Origin: Casuarina equisetifolia
Taxonomy: Eukaryota; Streptophyta; Magnoliopsida; Fagales; Casuarinaceae
DNA: 64,000 nucleotides
Assembly: GCA_028551475.1 (NCBI GenBank)
Contig: CM052355.1
Location: forward strand, 2,356,001 to 2,420,000
Reading direction: 5' to 3'
Shown here: piece after piece, positions 43,928-55,805 of the stretch
Position numbering within the stretch: the stretch's first letter is position 1
Layout: each line of letters starts with the position of its first letter
Position numbers and translations under genes: made by a program
Notes under the pieces: model-generated
What the model saw: only the letters and a program-made list of their open reading frames with translations
What the model was told of the DNA's origin: nothing
The model's database searches: none

Positions 43928-46300
43928 ATGGATTCAGTTGTCTTGTCTCTAACTGTCGATTCCTCAAACCCCAATTCCTTCTCCGAAATTCTGACCATGC
44001 CGATGGCCTCCACCAACTCTTCTCACCCTGCCACACCTTCCCCTTCTTTCCAGGAGTGCTTCGACAACTCGAATTTCGCCGTCTAGCACACCCATCTTCT
44101 CCCCTTTCTAGTCTCCCATCGTCTCCTTCTGATTCTTGAAGACATGGAACTCGCCCCACCCCGCACCCTTCTTTCTTCAACTGGTTCCGAGAGTCCTAAC
44201 CTAGCCTACGCCGATTGGTTGATTCTGTTGAGTTTTATGACCTAACAAGAAAGAGGGTTGAATTATTGTTGTACTGAACAATCCTTTTCTTTCTAAAATC
44301 TAACTATAACTTTAATAATTTGTATAATAGTAATAATATGCAAACAGAAATATGTAAAGGACAAGAAAAGAAACACCAATTTACCATAGTGGTTTGGCAC
44401 TCTATCTTAGAGTCCTACGTCCACCCTCTTCTCCTTCAATCAAACTAATTGAGGTCCCCTTTACTCAATCTGATTAGGAGAACACGTTTTCCCTAATTCA
44501 ACTAATCCCTTCTCAAGGAATTACCACGTTCGAGTACAGATAGTGATCAAAGGATCATATACAATAACAAATCCCCAAATAATATGTCAATATATGAGAT
44601 ATTACTGATCAGAGGAGCTATTTAAACAAATATATCAAGATGCAAAGCTCCTAATACGAAATCCTCAAATTGGTGAAATTAGGGTTTCAGATTTTCCTCA
44701 AGATTTATGTGCAAAAATGTTTATAAGTGAAATCAGCACATAAATAATGTTATACAAGCTATAATTGATGATATTCTCAAAGATTGAACCAAATAATCAA
44801 CTATCACCGAAAGCTTGTAAACCACGAAAATGGTGTATGATCTCGAATCAGATGTTAAGCAAGCTGAGCAGATTATCTTCACAAAGAAAAATGCTTCAAA
44901 TAAATGTTGCTCATCAATCCATCCCTTCACAAACACATCTCCTTTAAATAGAAGCAAATCTAAGGTTTTCTATTTGAGTCAAACCTGAACCATAGCCTTC
45001 TACCCATTGGGAATAGTAGACTGTCCATCAAATCAGCTTCATTTCACCCTTTTGATTCAAAATCTAACCGTTCTGACAACCCATCTTCTTCAGATTTGTT
45101 CCGTTAGAGCTTCGGCGCTTGAGAGAGACGAAGGCAGCGTTGAGGTGAGAATGACGCGGTTAGGGCTTGACCCCTCGAGAGATAAACGTCTCTTATGTGC
45201 CATTAAGTGAGACGGCGTCGTAACTAGCAAGCGTACCGAGAAGGGTTCTGGTGTGATCAAGACGACACCGTAATGGAGATCTCAGATAATGATCAACGCG
45301 ACATCGTAGTGGAAACGGGATCAAGCAGGCTGACATGAACTTGGGCCGCACCTATGTTTTCATAGTCCAACAGCCACAGTCCAGTCCAGTAATACTATAT
45401 ATATTCAGCATGTGTACTCAGTCCAATATCAACATGATCCAATATCAATACATTTGTAATGTATTGCATATATTGAACTTAAGCTCATATATTTTTCTTG
45501 CAATTTCACCAACCAAGTATCATATTCTTAAAATATATTAAAGTATACTTCATAGTTCTTAAGGAAAAATTTAAATGAACAATATATTTAAATAATCAAC
45601 TTTTATTTGAATATATGTAATAAATATTTTAAAAGTATATTTTATGAGAGAATGTAGGAACCCGATTACTTTATAATATCATTAATTGACATTATAATTT
45701 GTATACCTTTTACTTCCTATAGTTTTGCTTTTTGCACATTTAGAAAAACATATTTTAAGAATTGATATTTTTCAAGAAAATATTTTCAATCACAACAAAA
45801 CCCTATTTTCCAACAGATTCATGACAAAACGGCGCCCAGTTGGCTCCTCGCAACATCCACCAATACGGTGGTGACACAACTTTCAAACCTCCGGTCTTAC
45901 GCCACAGCGTGGGATTTCCTTAAGAAATCCTACATTGCCCACTCCTCTACCCGTGCCTTTTCCCTCCGCCTCTAACTCCACACAATTACGAAGGGGTCTC
46001 GGTCTATCATCGAGTTTCTTCACGAGGTCAAATCTCTTCTAGACCAACTTGCTACCATTGGCGTTAAAATTGACAATGATGAGTACATCGGTTAAATCTT
46101 ATGAGGCCTTGGGGGAGGATTATGACAACCTCACCACCTCCATCTCGATCTAAAATCAACATGCCCCCTTTAGCTGTGAAACTATTCACAATCTAATTTT
46201 GGCCCAAGAGGGCCGTTTACATGACTGTGGGGTTACCGCAGTCTCCCTAGCAGCCTTTGCTAGCTATCCGGGTACCTTCCAGGGTCAGTCCCACCCGACT
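43928..46300 (+). pseudogene. Copia gag remnant, interrupted by solo LTR
   Basis: The start region (from the ATG at 43928), the phrase coding AYADWL at about 44206, and after the interruption an AWDFLKKSY-type segment (about 45920) are typical of the copia gag (UBN2/retrotran_gag) domain. The frame is broken by several stops, a frameshift before 44100 and the 1590-bp solo LTR at 44226-45815. The zinc knuckle is not recognisable. Confidence 0.75.
44226..45815 (+). mobile_element. Solo LTR (about 1.59 kb) nested in the copia element
   Basis: Begins TGTTGAGTTT and ends TTTTCCAACA, giving the TGTTG/CAACA inverted ends of an LTR. It is flanked by an exact 5-bp direct repeat GATTC (44221-44225 and 45816-45820). 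It has no internal coding region, primer site or second LTR, so it is best explained as a solo LTR left by recombination between the LTRs of a different, larger element. It interrupts gag of the host element and is therefore younger than it. Confidence 0.88.
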
Positions 46301-46839
46301 TGATTCTCACAAACTTTAGACTCGACCTGCTATCTCCACTTGCTCGCTCGACCCACATGGCATCTCCCCTGGCTAGCCGAGATAGCCTCCTTCCCATTCC
46401 CCCAACCTAGCCCTAGTCCACGTGCTCTCACAATCAAGGTTGGCGCTGCAATAGGCCTTTTTATGGACTTTGCAAATGGGTCGAGCACCACGTCAATGGC
46501 TGCTCGAAACGCTTTAACCCACAATTTAACCCGCCCTAATGCTCACCGGCCTAAGCCCACTCTTCCCCACATGCCCACCTCACCTATCTTGCACCTTACC
46601 CCATTGGATCCCCTACTCCTTTACACCCCCCCTAAAACTATAATTATCCTGCACCTTACCCCACTAAATCCGTGCCACCTTCGCATCCCCACTATTCCTT
46701 CCCTGCACCCTTCCTTACTGAATCCTCCCCCTCTCCGAATGCATATTATAGTTATCATGCACCCTAACCCACCTAATCTTTTCCCTCAACTCACTTTTCA
46801 TCGCTTCCACCACCACTCCCCCACTATGGCCCTCTTAAC

Positions 46840-49745
46840 CCTTCTCCCTTTACCCTTGATCTCATCTCTTGGCTCTCTAATTTCAGTGCCTTTCACCACG
46901 TCACTAACTCTATTGTCGGTCTTTCTTATGTGACACCCTACACTAGCTCCCAGCAGCTCACCGTCGGTGACAATGTCTCCATTCCTATCACCCACACAGG
47001 TACTCTTCATATTCCCACATTTACTTTGTCTCATGTCCTTGTTGTTTCATCCATCACTAAAAATATTTTATATGTTTCCCAATTTACTTTTGATAACCAC
47101 TGTTATTTCTTATTTTCCTCCTTTTTGGGTTGTCTCATATCTTACCAGACAGGTTCTCCTCCATGAAACACTTGATCGTGCCCTTTATCGTGTGGCCCCC
47201 TCGAATGTCTCCTCATCTTCCTGTGCCTTCGCTGTCTCCAACCTTAGTACCCTCACTTTATGGCATCGCCGCCTCAGTCATCTGTCATCTGCTATCCTCT
47301 TTCTGTTTTTAAAGTCTGTTACAATAAATTACATTACACCCCTCCCTCCCTTGCACGACGTGCGCTTTTAGTAAGAGTCATCACCACCACCACCACCCCC
47401 TTCTTTGTCTAGGTCATCATTTCCTTTATAACTAATTCATTTTGATGTGTGGGGTCTTGCCTTCGTTGACTCCTTTAGTGGCAATAAATAATATGTGTTT
47501 CGTTGATGATTTCTCCCGATTTACCTAGTTATACACTTTCCATTCACATTCTCAATTTCTTACCATTTTCTCTACATTTCACACATTTGTCGAGAATTAG
47601 GTTCACCACCGACTTTAAGCAATTTAATGTGATGGTGCCCCAAAGTTTCTTTCCTCCACGTTCCATACCTATTTGCAACGACATGGCATCCATCAACGCC
47701 TCTCTTGCCCTTATTTTTCATTCCAGAATGGCACTACTAAGTGCAAGCATCGTCATATTGTCGAGATGGGCCTTGCACTTCTCACTCAGGCCTCTGTCCC
47801 ACCTCATTTCTGGGACTTTGCCTTTGAGACGACTGTCTTCCTCATCAATTGTCTCCCGACTCCGCTGCTTGGTAATCACTTCCCGTGACAAGTACTCTTT
47901 CACTAGAGTCCCAACCTTTCTCACTTTCAAATGTTTGGATGTGTTGTCTTCCCATACCTTTGGCCTTATGCCCCCATAAGCTAGCTCTGCGGTCTCAAGC
48001 TTGCATCTTTCTTGGCTACCTGCTTGGCTATTGTGCCTATCATTGCTATAATCCCCAGACCCACCACATCTTCATTGCTGCTAATGTTGTCTTTCATGAG
48101 GAGGTTTACCCATATATCGTCCCTGCTTCCCCTATCTCCCCCCACTCCCTCTCCCTCCCCTCCTCCCTCTCCGCCATCCCAAGCCCCCTCTCCCTCCACC
48201 TCTCGCCCGGTCACCCGCCTATAAGATGGCACCATTGCCCATCGCACCTTCACCTGTAATCAAACTTATGCACTTACAGCCTCTACCCACCCTTACCCTG
48301 AACCCTCTTGCTTTACCCAAGCCGTTCGAGACCCTCATTGGCATGAAGCCATGGCTACCGAGTATACTGCCCTTATTTGCAATGGCACCTGGGTCCTGGT
48401 TCCCCCTCCACCGGATGTGCATCCTATTAGCTGCAAATGGATCTTTAAGGTTAAGCTTCGATCTTATGGGTCTTTTGAGCGCTACAAGGCATGCCTTGTC
48501 ACTAAGGGCTTTCACCAGTAAAAAGGCATTGATTTCACAGAGACCTTCAACCCTATTGCCAAGCTTCTCACAGTTCTCACCGTTCTCTCTCTTGCCTACT
48601 CTCGTGGGTGGACCATTCGTTAGTTGGACGTGTCCAACGCCTTTCTCCATGGGCACCTCAGTGAAGTTGTTTATATGGAGCAGCCCCAAGGCTTTGTTGG
48701 TCCTTCTCAACTGAATCATGTTTGCCACCTATACCGCTCTCTCTACGACCTCAATTAGGCACCTCATGCCTGGTATTAGCAGTTGAGCTCCTTTCTCCTC
48801 ACCATTGGCTTTATCATATCTGTTGTTGACACGTCTCTTTTCACTCGCCATACTCCTTGGTACAGCATCATCCTCCTGGTCTATATTGATGATATTATTC
48901 TTACAGGGTCTTCCCAAGCCCCCCTTACTGCTCTCTTACAGGTTCTTCAGCAAAAATTTGCTCTCAAGGATCTTAGCCCCATTCATTACTTTATGGGTGT
49001 TGAGGTGCAATCCACTATTGATGGTCTTCTTCTTTATCAAGCCAAGTTCACTCATGACATCCTTGCTCGTGCCAAGATGACCTATGCTAAAGCGGTTTCT
49101 ACTCTGTGCACCACTAATGAACCGCTATCCCTTTGGAGTGGCAAACCCCTTGCTAACCCCGCTCTCTACCGCAGCATTGTTGGTGCTTTTCAGTACCTCA
49201 CTCTCACTCGTCCTGACATTGCCTGTGTTGTCAACATCGCATGTCAATTCCTTCACCGTCCCGCCACTGATCATTGGCAAGCTATCAAACGCATTTTGTG
49301 CTACTTGGCTAACACTCCTCGCCTTGGTCTTTGCCTTACTAGGAGTCCCTCCACGTCCCTTCATGCTTTCTCTGAGACTAGTTGGGCAAGTGGCTGTGAT
49401 GATCATCGCTTTGTTGGTGGCTTTTGTATCTTTTTGGGTAACAACATTATCTCTTGGAGCTCTCGTAAACAATGCATCATTGCTCGTTCTAGCATCGAGG
49501 CTAAGTACAAGTCCCTTGCCAACACTACTACTAAACTTATGTGGATTAAGTACCTTTTCTGTGATCTAAATGCCTTATCGCCCCACCCGCCAACCCTCTG
49601 GTGTGACAATCTGTCTACTTTCTACCTGACGGCCCATCATGTGTTTCATGCTCGCACCAAGCATATCAAGATTAACTTCCACTTTGTCTGTGAACGATTG
49701 GCTCGAGGTCAGCTCTACTTGCAGTTCATCTCCTCCATGGATTAG
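46840..49745 (+). pseudogene. Copia pol remnant (protease, integrase, RT, RNase H)
   Basis: Protease-like segment at about 46865-47110: the catalytic DSG triplet is replaced, with FHHVT following. GAG-pre-integrase with LWHRRLSH is at about 47250. Integrase core fragments lie between 47430 and 48120, in several frames. Reverse transcriptase runs about 48290-49000 with the catalytic YIDD at 48882-48893. RNase H runs about 49350-49740, ending in a stop at 49743. The reading frame from 48783 to 49745 is open; upstream there are at least four in-frame stops and several frameshifts. It cannot produce an active polyprotein. Confidence 0.9.
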
Positions 49746-49829
49746 CTGGTTGACATCTTCACCAGAGGCCTCTTCTTTATTCGGTTTCGTCTTCTTCGCT
49801 CCAAGCTGACAGTACACTCTGCCCCTTCA

Positions 49830-49842
49830 GCTTGCAAGGGGA
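49830..49842 (+). other. Polypurine tract
   Basis: GCTTGCAAGGGGA directly abuts the 3' LTR start at 49843, in the position of the plus-strand primer. Confidence 0.8.
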
Positions 49843-50252
49843 TGTTAAAGGACACATCATCGGCCATGTCAACGCCACGTGTCTCATCCATGTCTGTCGT
49901 TGGTGACACCTCAGAAGTCGAGCCACGTTAGCCTTAACCAGTGTACAAATGGGTGACCCGACTGGATCACTTGACCCGCGTCACGCAGTTTCAATTGCGC
50001 CACATTCTAGGTTCGTGCATAATCCTCTCCACCGCCATCGTTGATTTCTTACCATACTTGGCTAATTTCGCTTTTGTAAAGTTTTGATTATGTAAATCAT
50101 GTAAAGTGAATATATATTGTATATCAATTAGAAATAAAATCATAGGGATTTTTCACTCAATTGAAATCACACAAATTAGGTTTTTGCCTCTTCTCTTCCT
50201 CTCGTCGGAATTTCATTATTTCGGCCATCCATTTGGTGTTTGTTTTCTTTCA
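49843..50252 (+). repeat. 3' LTR of copia element
   Basis: 410 bp, partner of 43464-43877, followed by the second CTCTA target copy. Confidence 0.95.
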
Positions 50253-51944
50253 CTCTATCACTCAGAAATTATCGTCATGTGGTCAATATCCTTGTTGCAC
50301 TTGTAATTCAGTTTACCAATTCTTTTCTTCAATAAGGTTTTGACCAGGTCAGCCATGTCATTTTTCTATGAACTTTGCTTTCCAAGGATGAACATCTACG
50401 ACTATAACAAATTTTCTACCCATTGACACGAAAGCAAAGACTCCAATAGTCGTAGAGGAAGAAAGTACTGAGAGGTCGAGAATTTTCTTGACTTATCACT
50501 TAAGTAAGAGGAAGTTATTGAAAGTGAATGTTATCTCACATTGGAAGTAAAAGGATGGACCTATGGTCTTATAAATACTGAGAATTTTTTACCTAATGTC
50601 TTTAGATTTTGGAATAAGTTTTCATACTTTAATATGATATTAAAATCTATCATAAAACTTTAAGGCATTAAATAAAAAATTTTCATCACTTATAAAACTA
50701 TAGATTTATCCTTTCACTTTTAATATGAGATAATACTCACTTTTAATAAAACTTTATAATTCTTTATGGAACTTTGAGTTAGATTTTCAAACTTAATTTT
50801 TAATAACTTTTCCTTTCCATAGTACGTGCCGATCAATTTTCTAAGAACTATTTACACATATTTAATAGCCAACCTGCACTTGGCAGGCCATGAATCATTG
50901 AAAATCGAGTTGTTTCCATTTCTTGCCGTACATTCACTGGTGTAAAAGCTGGAGGAATGAAAACTGGACTTCCTGAAAGCCGATGCAAGTGTAAGGCTCA
51001 GTCAAACAAGTTAGGTGAGAACCTACTAAAGAATATGGTAGGACTGGAGTGGGTGTCCAATGCCTAAGCACCTTTCGTAACATGATCCCCACATGACCCT
51101 GCTCGGAAGACTTGTGTCTAGACACGGCAAGAGGTCCATAACAGCCTTCTGCTTCGTCTTCTCTAGCAATGAAATCAAATGCTAAGCAGCTGCTCAATTA
51201 TATAATGCACAGAAAGTATTCTGCCTGAACTGGAACTGGACAGGGTCCTCCTACTTCGAGAATTCGATGATTCTGAAATGATGGGTTTCGTGAGGAACAT
51301 GAAAACTAGTAGAAAAGATACGCTTAATGACTCGCATGTTTGGTTGTCAAGAAACTGCTGCAAAATAGAGGAAACGACTTTGGTGTGAGATAAGAGAGAA
51401 ATTCAACTCATCTGGGTTCCTACTAGAACACGTTATCTCTTTTGATTAGAGTGTTGTGGGCCTAATATTCACGAAAAGCTAGCTCATTGAAAAGTCCTCA
51501 ATTATAGGATTAGGTTGGCACACTTGTAAGAAGGTCTAGCTCCAATATTATCTTAGAGTTTGAAATTTATCTCAAAATTTTAAAATATAGGTAAAAAGTC
51601 TCATTACTTATAAGGCAAGGATCCATCCTCATGCCATCAATGTAGGATAACACATATCTCTAACAGTGTTCCATATAACAACTAACAGAATTCCATTGCC
51701 AAAAGCAGAAATATTTTCAGGCTAAAGACGGTAAGTATTTGAATTCCTGGTGCGCAAATCAGAAAGTTCTTCCTCTAAACATGATTAGTTCGCTTTAGTA
51801 TTGATAAATATCTTTGAATAACAAACGCTAGTTTTACATTGGCTCGTTATGGGTGTTTTAAAACATAAATTCTAAACCACTTCGTCAAATCGTATTTTTG
51901 GTACAATTCGTAGCACAAGTTGTCATAAGCTTCGTAAAGTAGTA

Positions 51945-52335
51945 ATTGTTGGAGGAGGTTGCATTTATTTCATGGCCGGCAACGTTGACATGCTGCCCCA
52001 TGTTGGCTTGCCCCTGACATGGAGCCAGCGTGCGCGACAGTATCACCTAGTGGACGGCAAGGAAGGTGCAGGGCTACTCCTAGATTTATGTTGTTTTTAC
52101 TACATCGTAGCATATGTCATGTGTGTGTATATGTGATCTCTTGTTCTCAATGTTTAGCAAGTTCAGTGTATTTTGCAGAGCACGAGTCCGACTACTTCGG
52201 CCTTATGTTTGAGTTGTAAGGAGCTGGAGTTCACTATTCCAGCTCTGATTTGTTTCCTTACACAATTTCTGTGAATCCATTCACTATAATGCAAAACTTC
52301 CGAATGTCTTCCCAAACGTAGATTTAGTTCTGTTA
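51945..52335 (+). mobile_element. Insertion of about 390 bp shared by units 2 and 3, absent in unit 1
   Basis: Unit 1 runs directly from AAATTGTTGTAAAGTATTAG to the CATAATGAGATAATG phrase (about 42190-42225). Unit 2, and unit 3 at about 61955-62515, carry extra sequence starting TTGGAGGAGGTTGCATTT and ending near GTTAAATTTTT. Short similar flanks (GTAAT/GTAGT) may be a decayed target duplication. The ends are not diagnostic of a family, so the class is unknown. Small open frames inside it (52019-52219) are similar between the copies only because the DNA is. Confidence 0.5.
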
Positions 52336-55299
52336 AATTTTTTAGTAGTGGTTATAATGAGATAATAACGGCGTTGAGGTAGGTTTTGGACATTCCCTTG
52401 GATACAAGATTAGTCTTCCAAGATTCTTCTTTAAGATACAAACTGCTCACAAGAAGTGAGACTACTGAAGATGTGCAGATCGAGATTCTACATGAGAGTC
52501 AAAAGAAGAGCTGTAAAGCTCTTAGAAAAGGACTAGTATTTTGGGTTATTCGCTATGAACTCAGATATTATGTTCTCTAAATCCCGGTTTCTTAGCTCAC
52601 ATTCACATCTAAAGATATGCTATAGCTATCTAGAGAAACCCCACAAAGCCATACGCCCAACTTTCCTTTGAATCAGCTTTCAAACGGGGATAAGAAAAAA
52701 TAATAACTTTTATTGCTTCATTCAAATCTGACAGTTTCAATCATCTGGTAGGGACAGAAGAGAGAAAGACAAGCTGCTTGTGATTGATTATTAATATGCT
52801 GACATTCGGCACAATCTAATTACGTTCATAATCTATAGATACGGCATACCTACCCAGTAGCGGACAATAAAATGGGGTAATCTTACTGAAAAATTTTCTG
52901 TAAGCCATCATACCTTGGCTGCCTCACCCTTGGGTTTTTTCCCATCACAAGCTAGATGATTGGGCGTCACTGCTAATGTCAATGCACATTTCTTTACAAT
53001 ATCATGTGATAGATGTGATTGAAGGTTCAATTTGTCCCAAATTCTGATGATGAGGTATGCAGCTTCGAAGAAAAAATTAGTTCAGTGGAGTGGATCCAAA
53101 GAAAAGAACCATCTGGAGAAAGAGTATGAAAGTTTTCCAAACTAGCAATTAAGTTTACCTCTATTGTATCGACTGCATATGCACTTCATGCGTTCATATT
53201 CATAAAGTAGAGAAGCGTAATACAGAACATAAGAATCCAGTCTCCATTGAAGTTCGTAATCCCTCGAAAATTTTCCCTTGCGTTTAGGTTGCCAAGCCAG
53301 TCGTCATATTTTTCCTGATTTGGACAGCTAAAACCAATGCGGGGGCCAAATCCACTAACAGGACAATCTCAGAAGGGGTTTCATGTGTGATTTGGATGCT
53401 TGTGAAGTTGTGGTCCAATTATAGTGCAAGTGCAAGAGCAACGTTTTTCCATATCGTCTTTGGCCTCCGGAACCCAACCGTAGACCACAAAAATCAATGT
53501 TCACTCCTGCTATTTGGATGGTTGCATGAGCGTGTTCCTCCACTAGCCAACCACAAAGCAAATTGTGTGCAATAAGACACGTTATTCTAAGCTATTCTCT
53601 ATAACTCAGAAATTATCATCATGTGGTCGATATCCTTGTTGCACTTGCAATTCAATTTACCAATTCTGCAATTCATTAAGATTTGACCTGGCCGGGCAGG
53701 TCATTTTCTATGAACTTTGCTTTGGAGAGACGAACATCTTCCACTATCACGGATTTTCAACCCATTCATGCTTGTGATTCGGCAGGGAGAAACGTGAAGT
53801 AATGGTGATTGTCTTGGAGAAGATGCAAGAATATGCTGGGGCCTCAGATTGGACTTCGTGTTTGGCCCCCCATCGACACAGACGGTGTGGTCATAATTTT
53901 ACGTTCCGTGTTCCTGGTTCGCCTTTGACAACACACTTCCGTCCTTTTTGGGTTGTGGTTTGAATACCAGATAAAATGAATGGCCACTCACTTTTCCAAG
54001 AGAACGATAGGAAAGGTCCGAGTTCCGATTGCCTTTTTAGATTCAAACGTACCAAGGACCAAATCTTGTGTCATTTTCCCACATTTTAAGGACTCACTTT
54101 CGCTTCAACCACAAGTTCCCTGAAATACACGCCTTTGAAATCCTAACAAACTTAGGTTTCTAAGTAAAACTTTTATTTTTGTAAAAGTAACCGTGTTTTT
54201 ACGTCAAGACATATCAAACAAGATGAGAGTTTCTTTTACTCGACCCTTCTTTGTTTTCAAGCCTAATCAGAATTCAACAATCAAAATCTCATCAGTTCTT
54301 CACGTTACCTAAAGAAAACTGCATTGCTTTCAGCAGTATTAAGCCAGTCATCTGTGATGTTTGACTTCTATTTTGTCTGTTTATTTGCACACTAATTTTC
54401 CAGCAAACATCTTAATCACTCATCCTTATTTTCTCTTAATGAGCACACAAATTTTGAAGGCCTAAGTGTTCAACCATAGGGAAAACATCACCGTATGTTA
54501 CTACACATCTCCACGTCTTATGTTACTACTAGAACGATGGTCTAATACGGAAGCAAGGACTCCAATAGTCGCACAAACATTATTTGACTCAAAACAGTTT
54601 TGTAGAGGAAGAAAGTCTTTCGTAAGAAAAAAATTAAGTTATTATTCATTTTAATAAATTACACTTTTTTTTTGGAAAAAAAAAACTCACACTCAAGTGA
54701 GGGAGGTGTTGAACTCCCAACCTGCTGGATCGACGGATTGAAAGTTTACTTATTTTTAATAAACTTTCCATTCCGTAGTACTTGGCGATCAATTTTCTAA
54801 GAACTATTTACACATGATCGCAATATTTAATAGCCAACCTCTACCTGGCAGGCCATGAATCATTGAAAATGGAATTGTTTCCATTTCTTGCCATACGTTC
54901 ACTAGAGTAAAAGCTGGAGGAATGAAAGCTGGACTTCCTGACAGGAGATGCCCGTGTGAGGCTCAGTCAAACAAGTTAGGTGAAAACCAAATAAAGAATA
55001 CGGTAGGGGTGATGTGGGTGTCCAATATCTAAGCACCTTTCGTAACATGATCCCCACATGACCCTGTTTGGAAGAGTTGGCAGGAGGTTCACAACAGCCT
55101 TCTGCTTCGTCTTCTCTAGCAAGGGGACACTGTCAGCTCACGTCATGATCTCCGTTCTCTCATTACTTATTTGTTAATGAAGTCAAATGCCAAGCAACTG
55201 CTCAATAATATAATGCGGCCAATTCATTGTTATACAGCACAGACGATCTACCTGAGCTGGAACTGGACAGGGTCCTCTAACTTTGTGAACTTACTGCCA

Positions 55300-55805
55300 A
55301 GAAAACATGCATCAAGGTTGACCAGAAGACAACCAGCTGTTTAAATTCCTATAAAATCATACTTTATTCTTGACTGCTTAACATCCCTCCGCCCTCATAG
55401 AAAGAGACACAATTGTCGTAAATTGAAGGAGCTATTATTCTAAAGCTTCTGAATAATCAGAAGAAAAACTGAAATTTGAGGGACATAACACGTACAGGCC
55501 TTGCAGCCTTGGATTGGATCTTGCGCCGCTGGGGACCTGGCGGGTTTTTTTAAAACGAGTTGGACTTTCGCATCCTTGTTCTCCTCCAACAAGAACTAAA
55601 AGACGCCGCTGCAGTGTCCGGTGGCTTGTCTGACCATCCCTCCGGCAACGTAAAACTCTCCTCCGTTCAGTTTTGGGCTTCATTTAATCCGATTCTGCGG
55701 GTTTACTCTTCTTTTCTTTTCTTTTCCTTTTTACTTTTGGTTCAAATCCTTTTGTTTTTCTTTCTTCATTTGCATGGTGTTGCAACTGGTCTACTTTGCC
55801 TTAAA
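55300..55805. other. Unit-2-specific segment upstream of BOR
   Basis: Present in unit 2 but absent at the equivalent point of unit 1 (about 51265). It contains a CT/TTTTC-rich stretch at 55705-55770. I cannot tell whether it was inserted in unit 2 or deleted from unit 1; unit 3 is not visible here. No gene is supported. Confidence 0.45.

Larger units (their letters stand above)
43464..50252 (+). mobile_element. Full-length but decayed Ty1/copia LTR retrotransposon
   Basis: Two LTRs, 43464-43877 and 49843-50252, both begin TGTTAAAGG and end TTTCTTTCA. They are flanked by the 5-bp target duplication CTCTA (43459-43463 and 50253-50257). A primer-binding site for initiator tRNA-Met follows the 5' LTR and a purine tract precedes the 3' LTR. 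Gene order gag, protease, integrase, reverse transcriptase, RNase H is that of copia. By-eye counting gives roughly 14% mismatch between the LTRs, mostly transitions, so the insertion is old. It is not functional: there are multiple stops and frameshifts, and a solo LTR sits inside gag. It inserted into tandem unit 1; units 2 and 3 have the empty site. Confidence 0.96.
41845..51687 (+). repeat. Tandem unit 1 of the BOR array (BOR gene deleted)
   Basis: Begins AACAGAATTCCATTGGCAAA, matching 51688 and 61622. It runs to 43463, is interrupted by the copia element, and resumes at 50258. At about 51441-51449 the sequence passes directly from the BOR upstream flank (equivalent to about 55996 in unit 2) to the BOR downstream flank (equivalent to about 61387). 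The BOR gene and its close flanks, about 5.4 kb, are therefore absent. It also lacks the equivalents of about 53765-54545 and 55300-55805, and the roughly 390-bp insertion that units 2 and 3 share. Confidence 0.85.

Noticed and set aside
46340..46933. Plus-strand frame of 197 codons, rich in Pro, His and Leu
   Set aside because: It is the gag-protease linker of the copia element read in the wrong frame.
52019..52219. Small frame in unit 2 with a similar frame in unit 3 (62201-62386)
   Set aside because: The similarity is explained by the duplicated DNA; there is no evidence of coding constraint and the frames lie in a probable transposon remnant.
54665..54745. A second SINE
   Set aside because: There is a B-box-like phrase and a T/A tract, but no A box, no clear ends and no target duplication.
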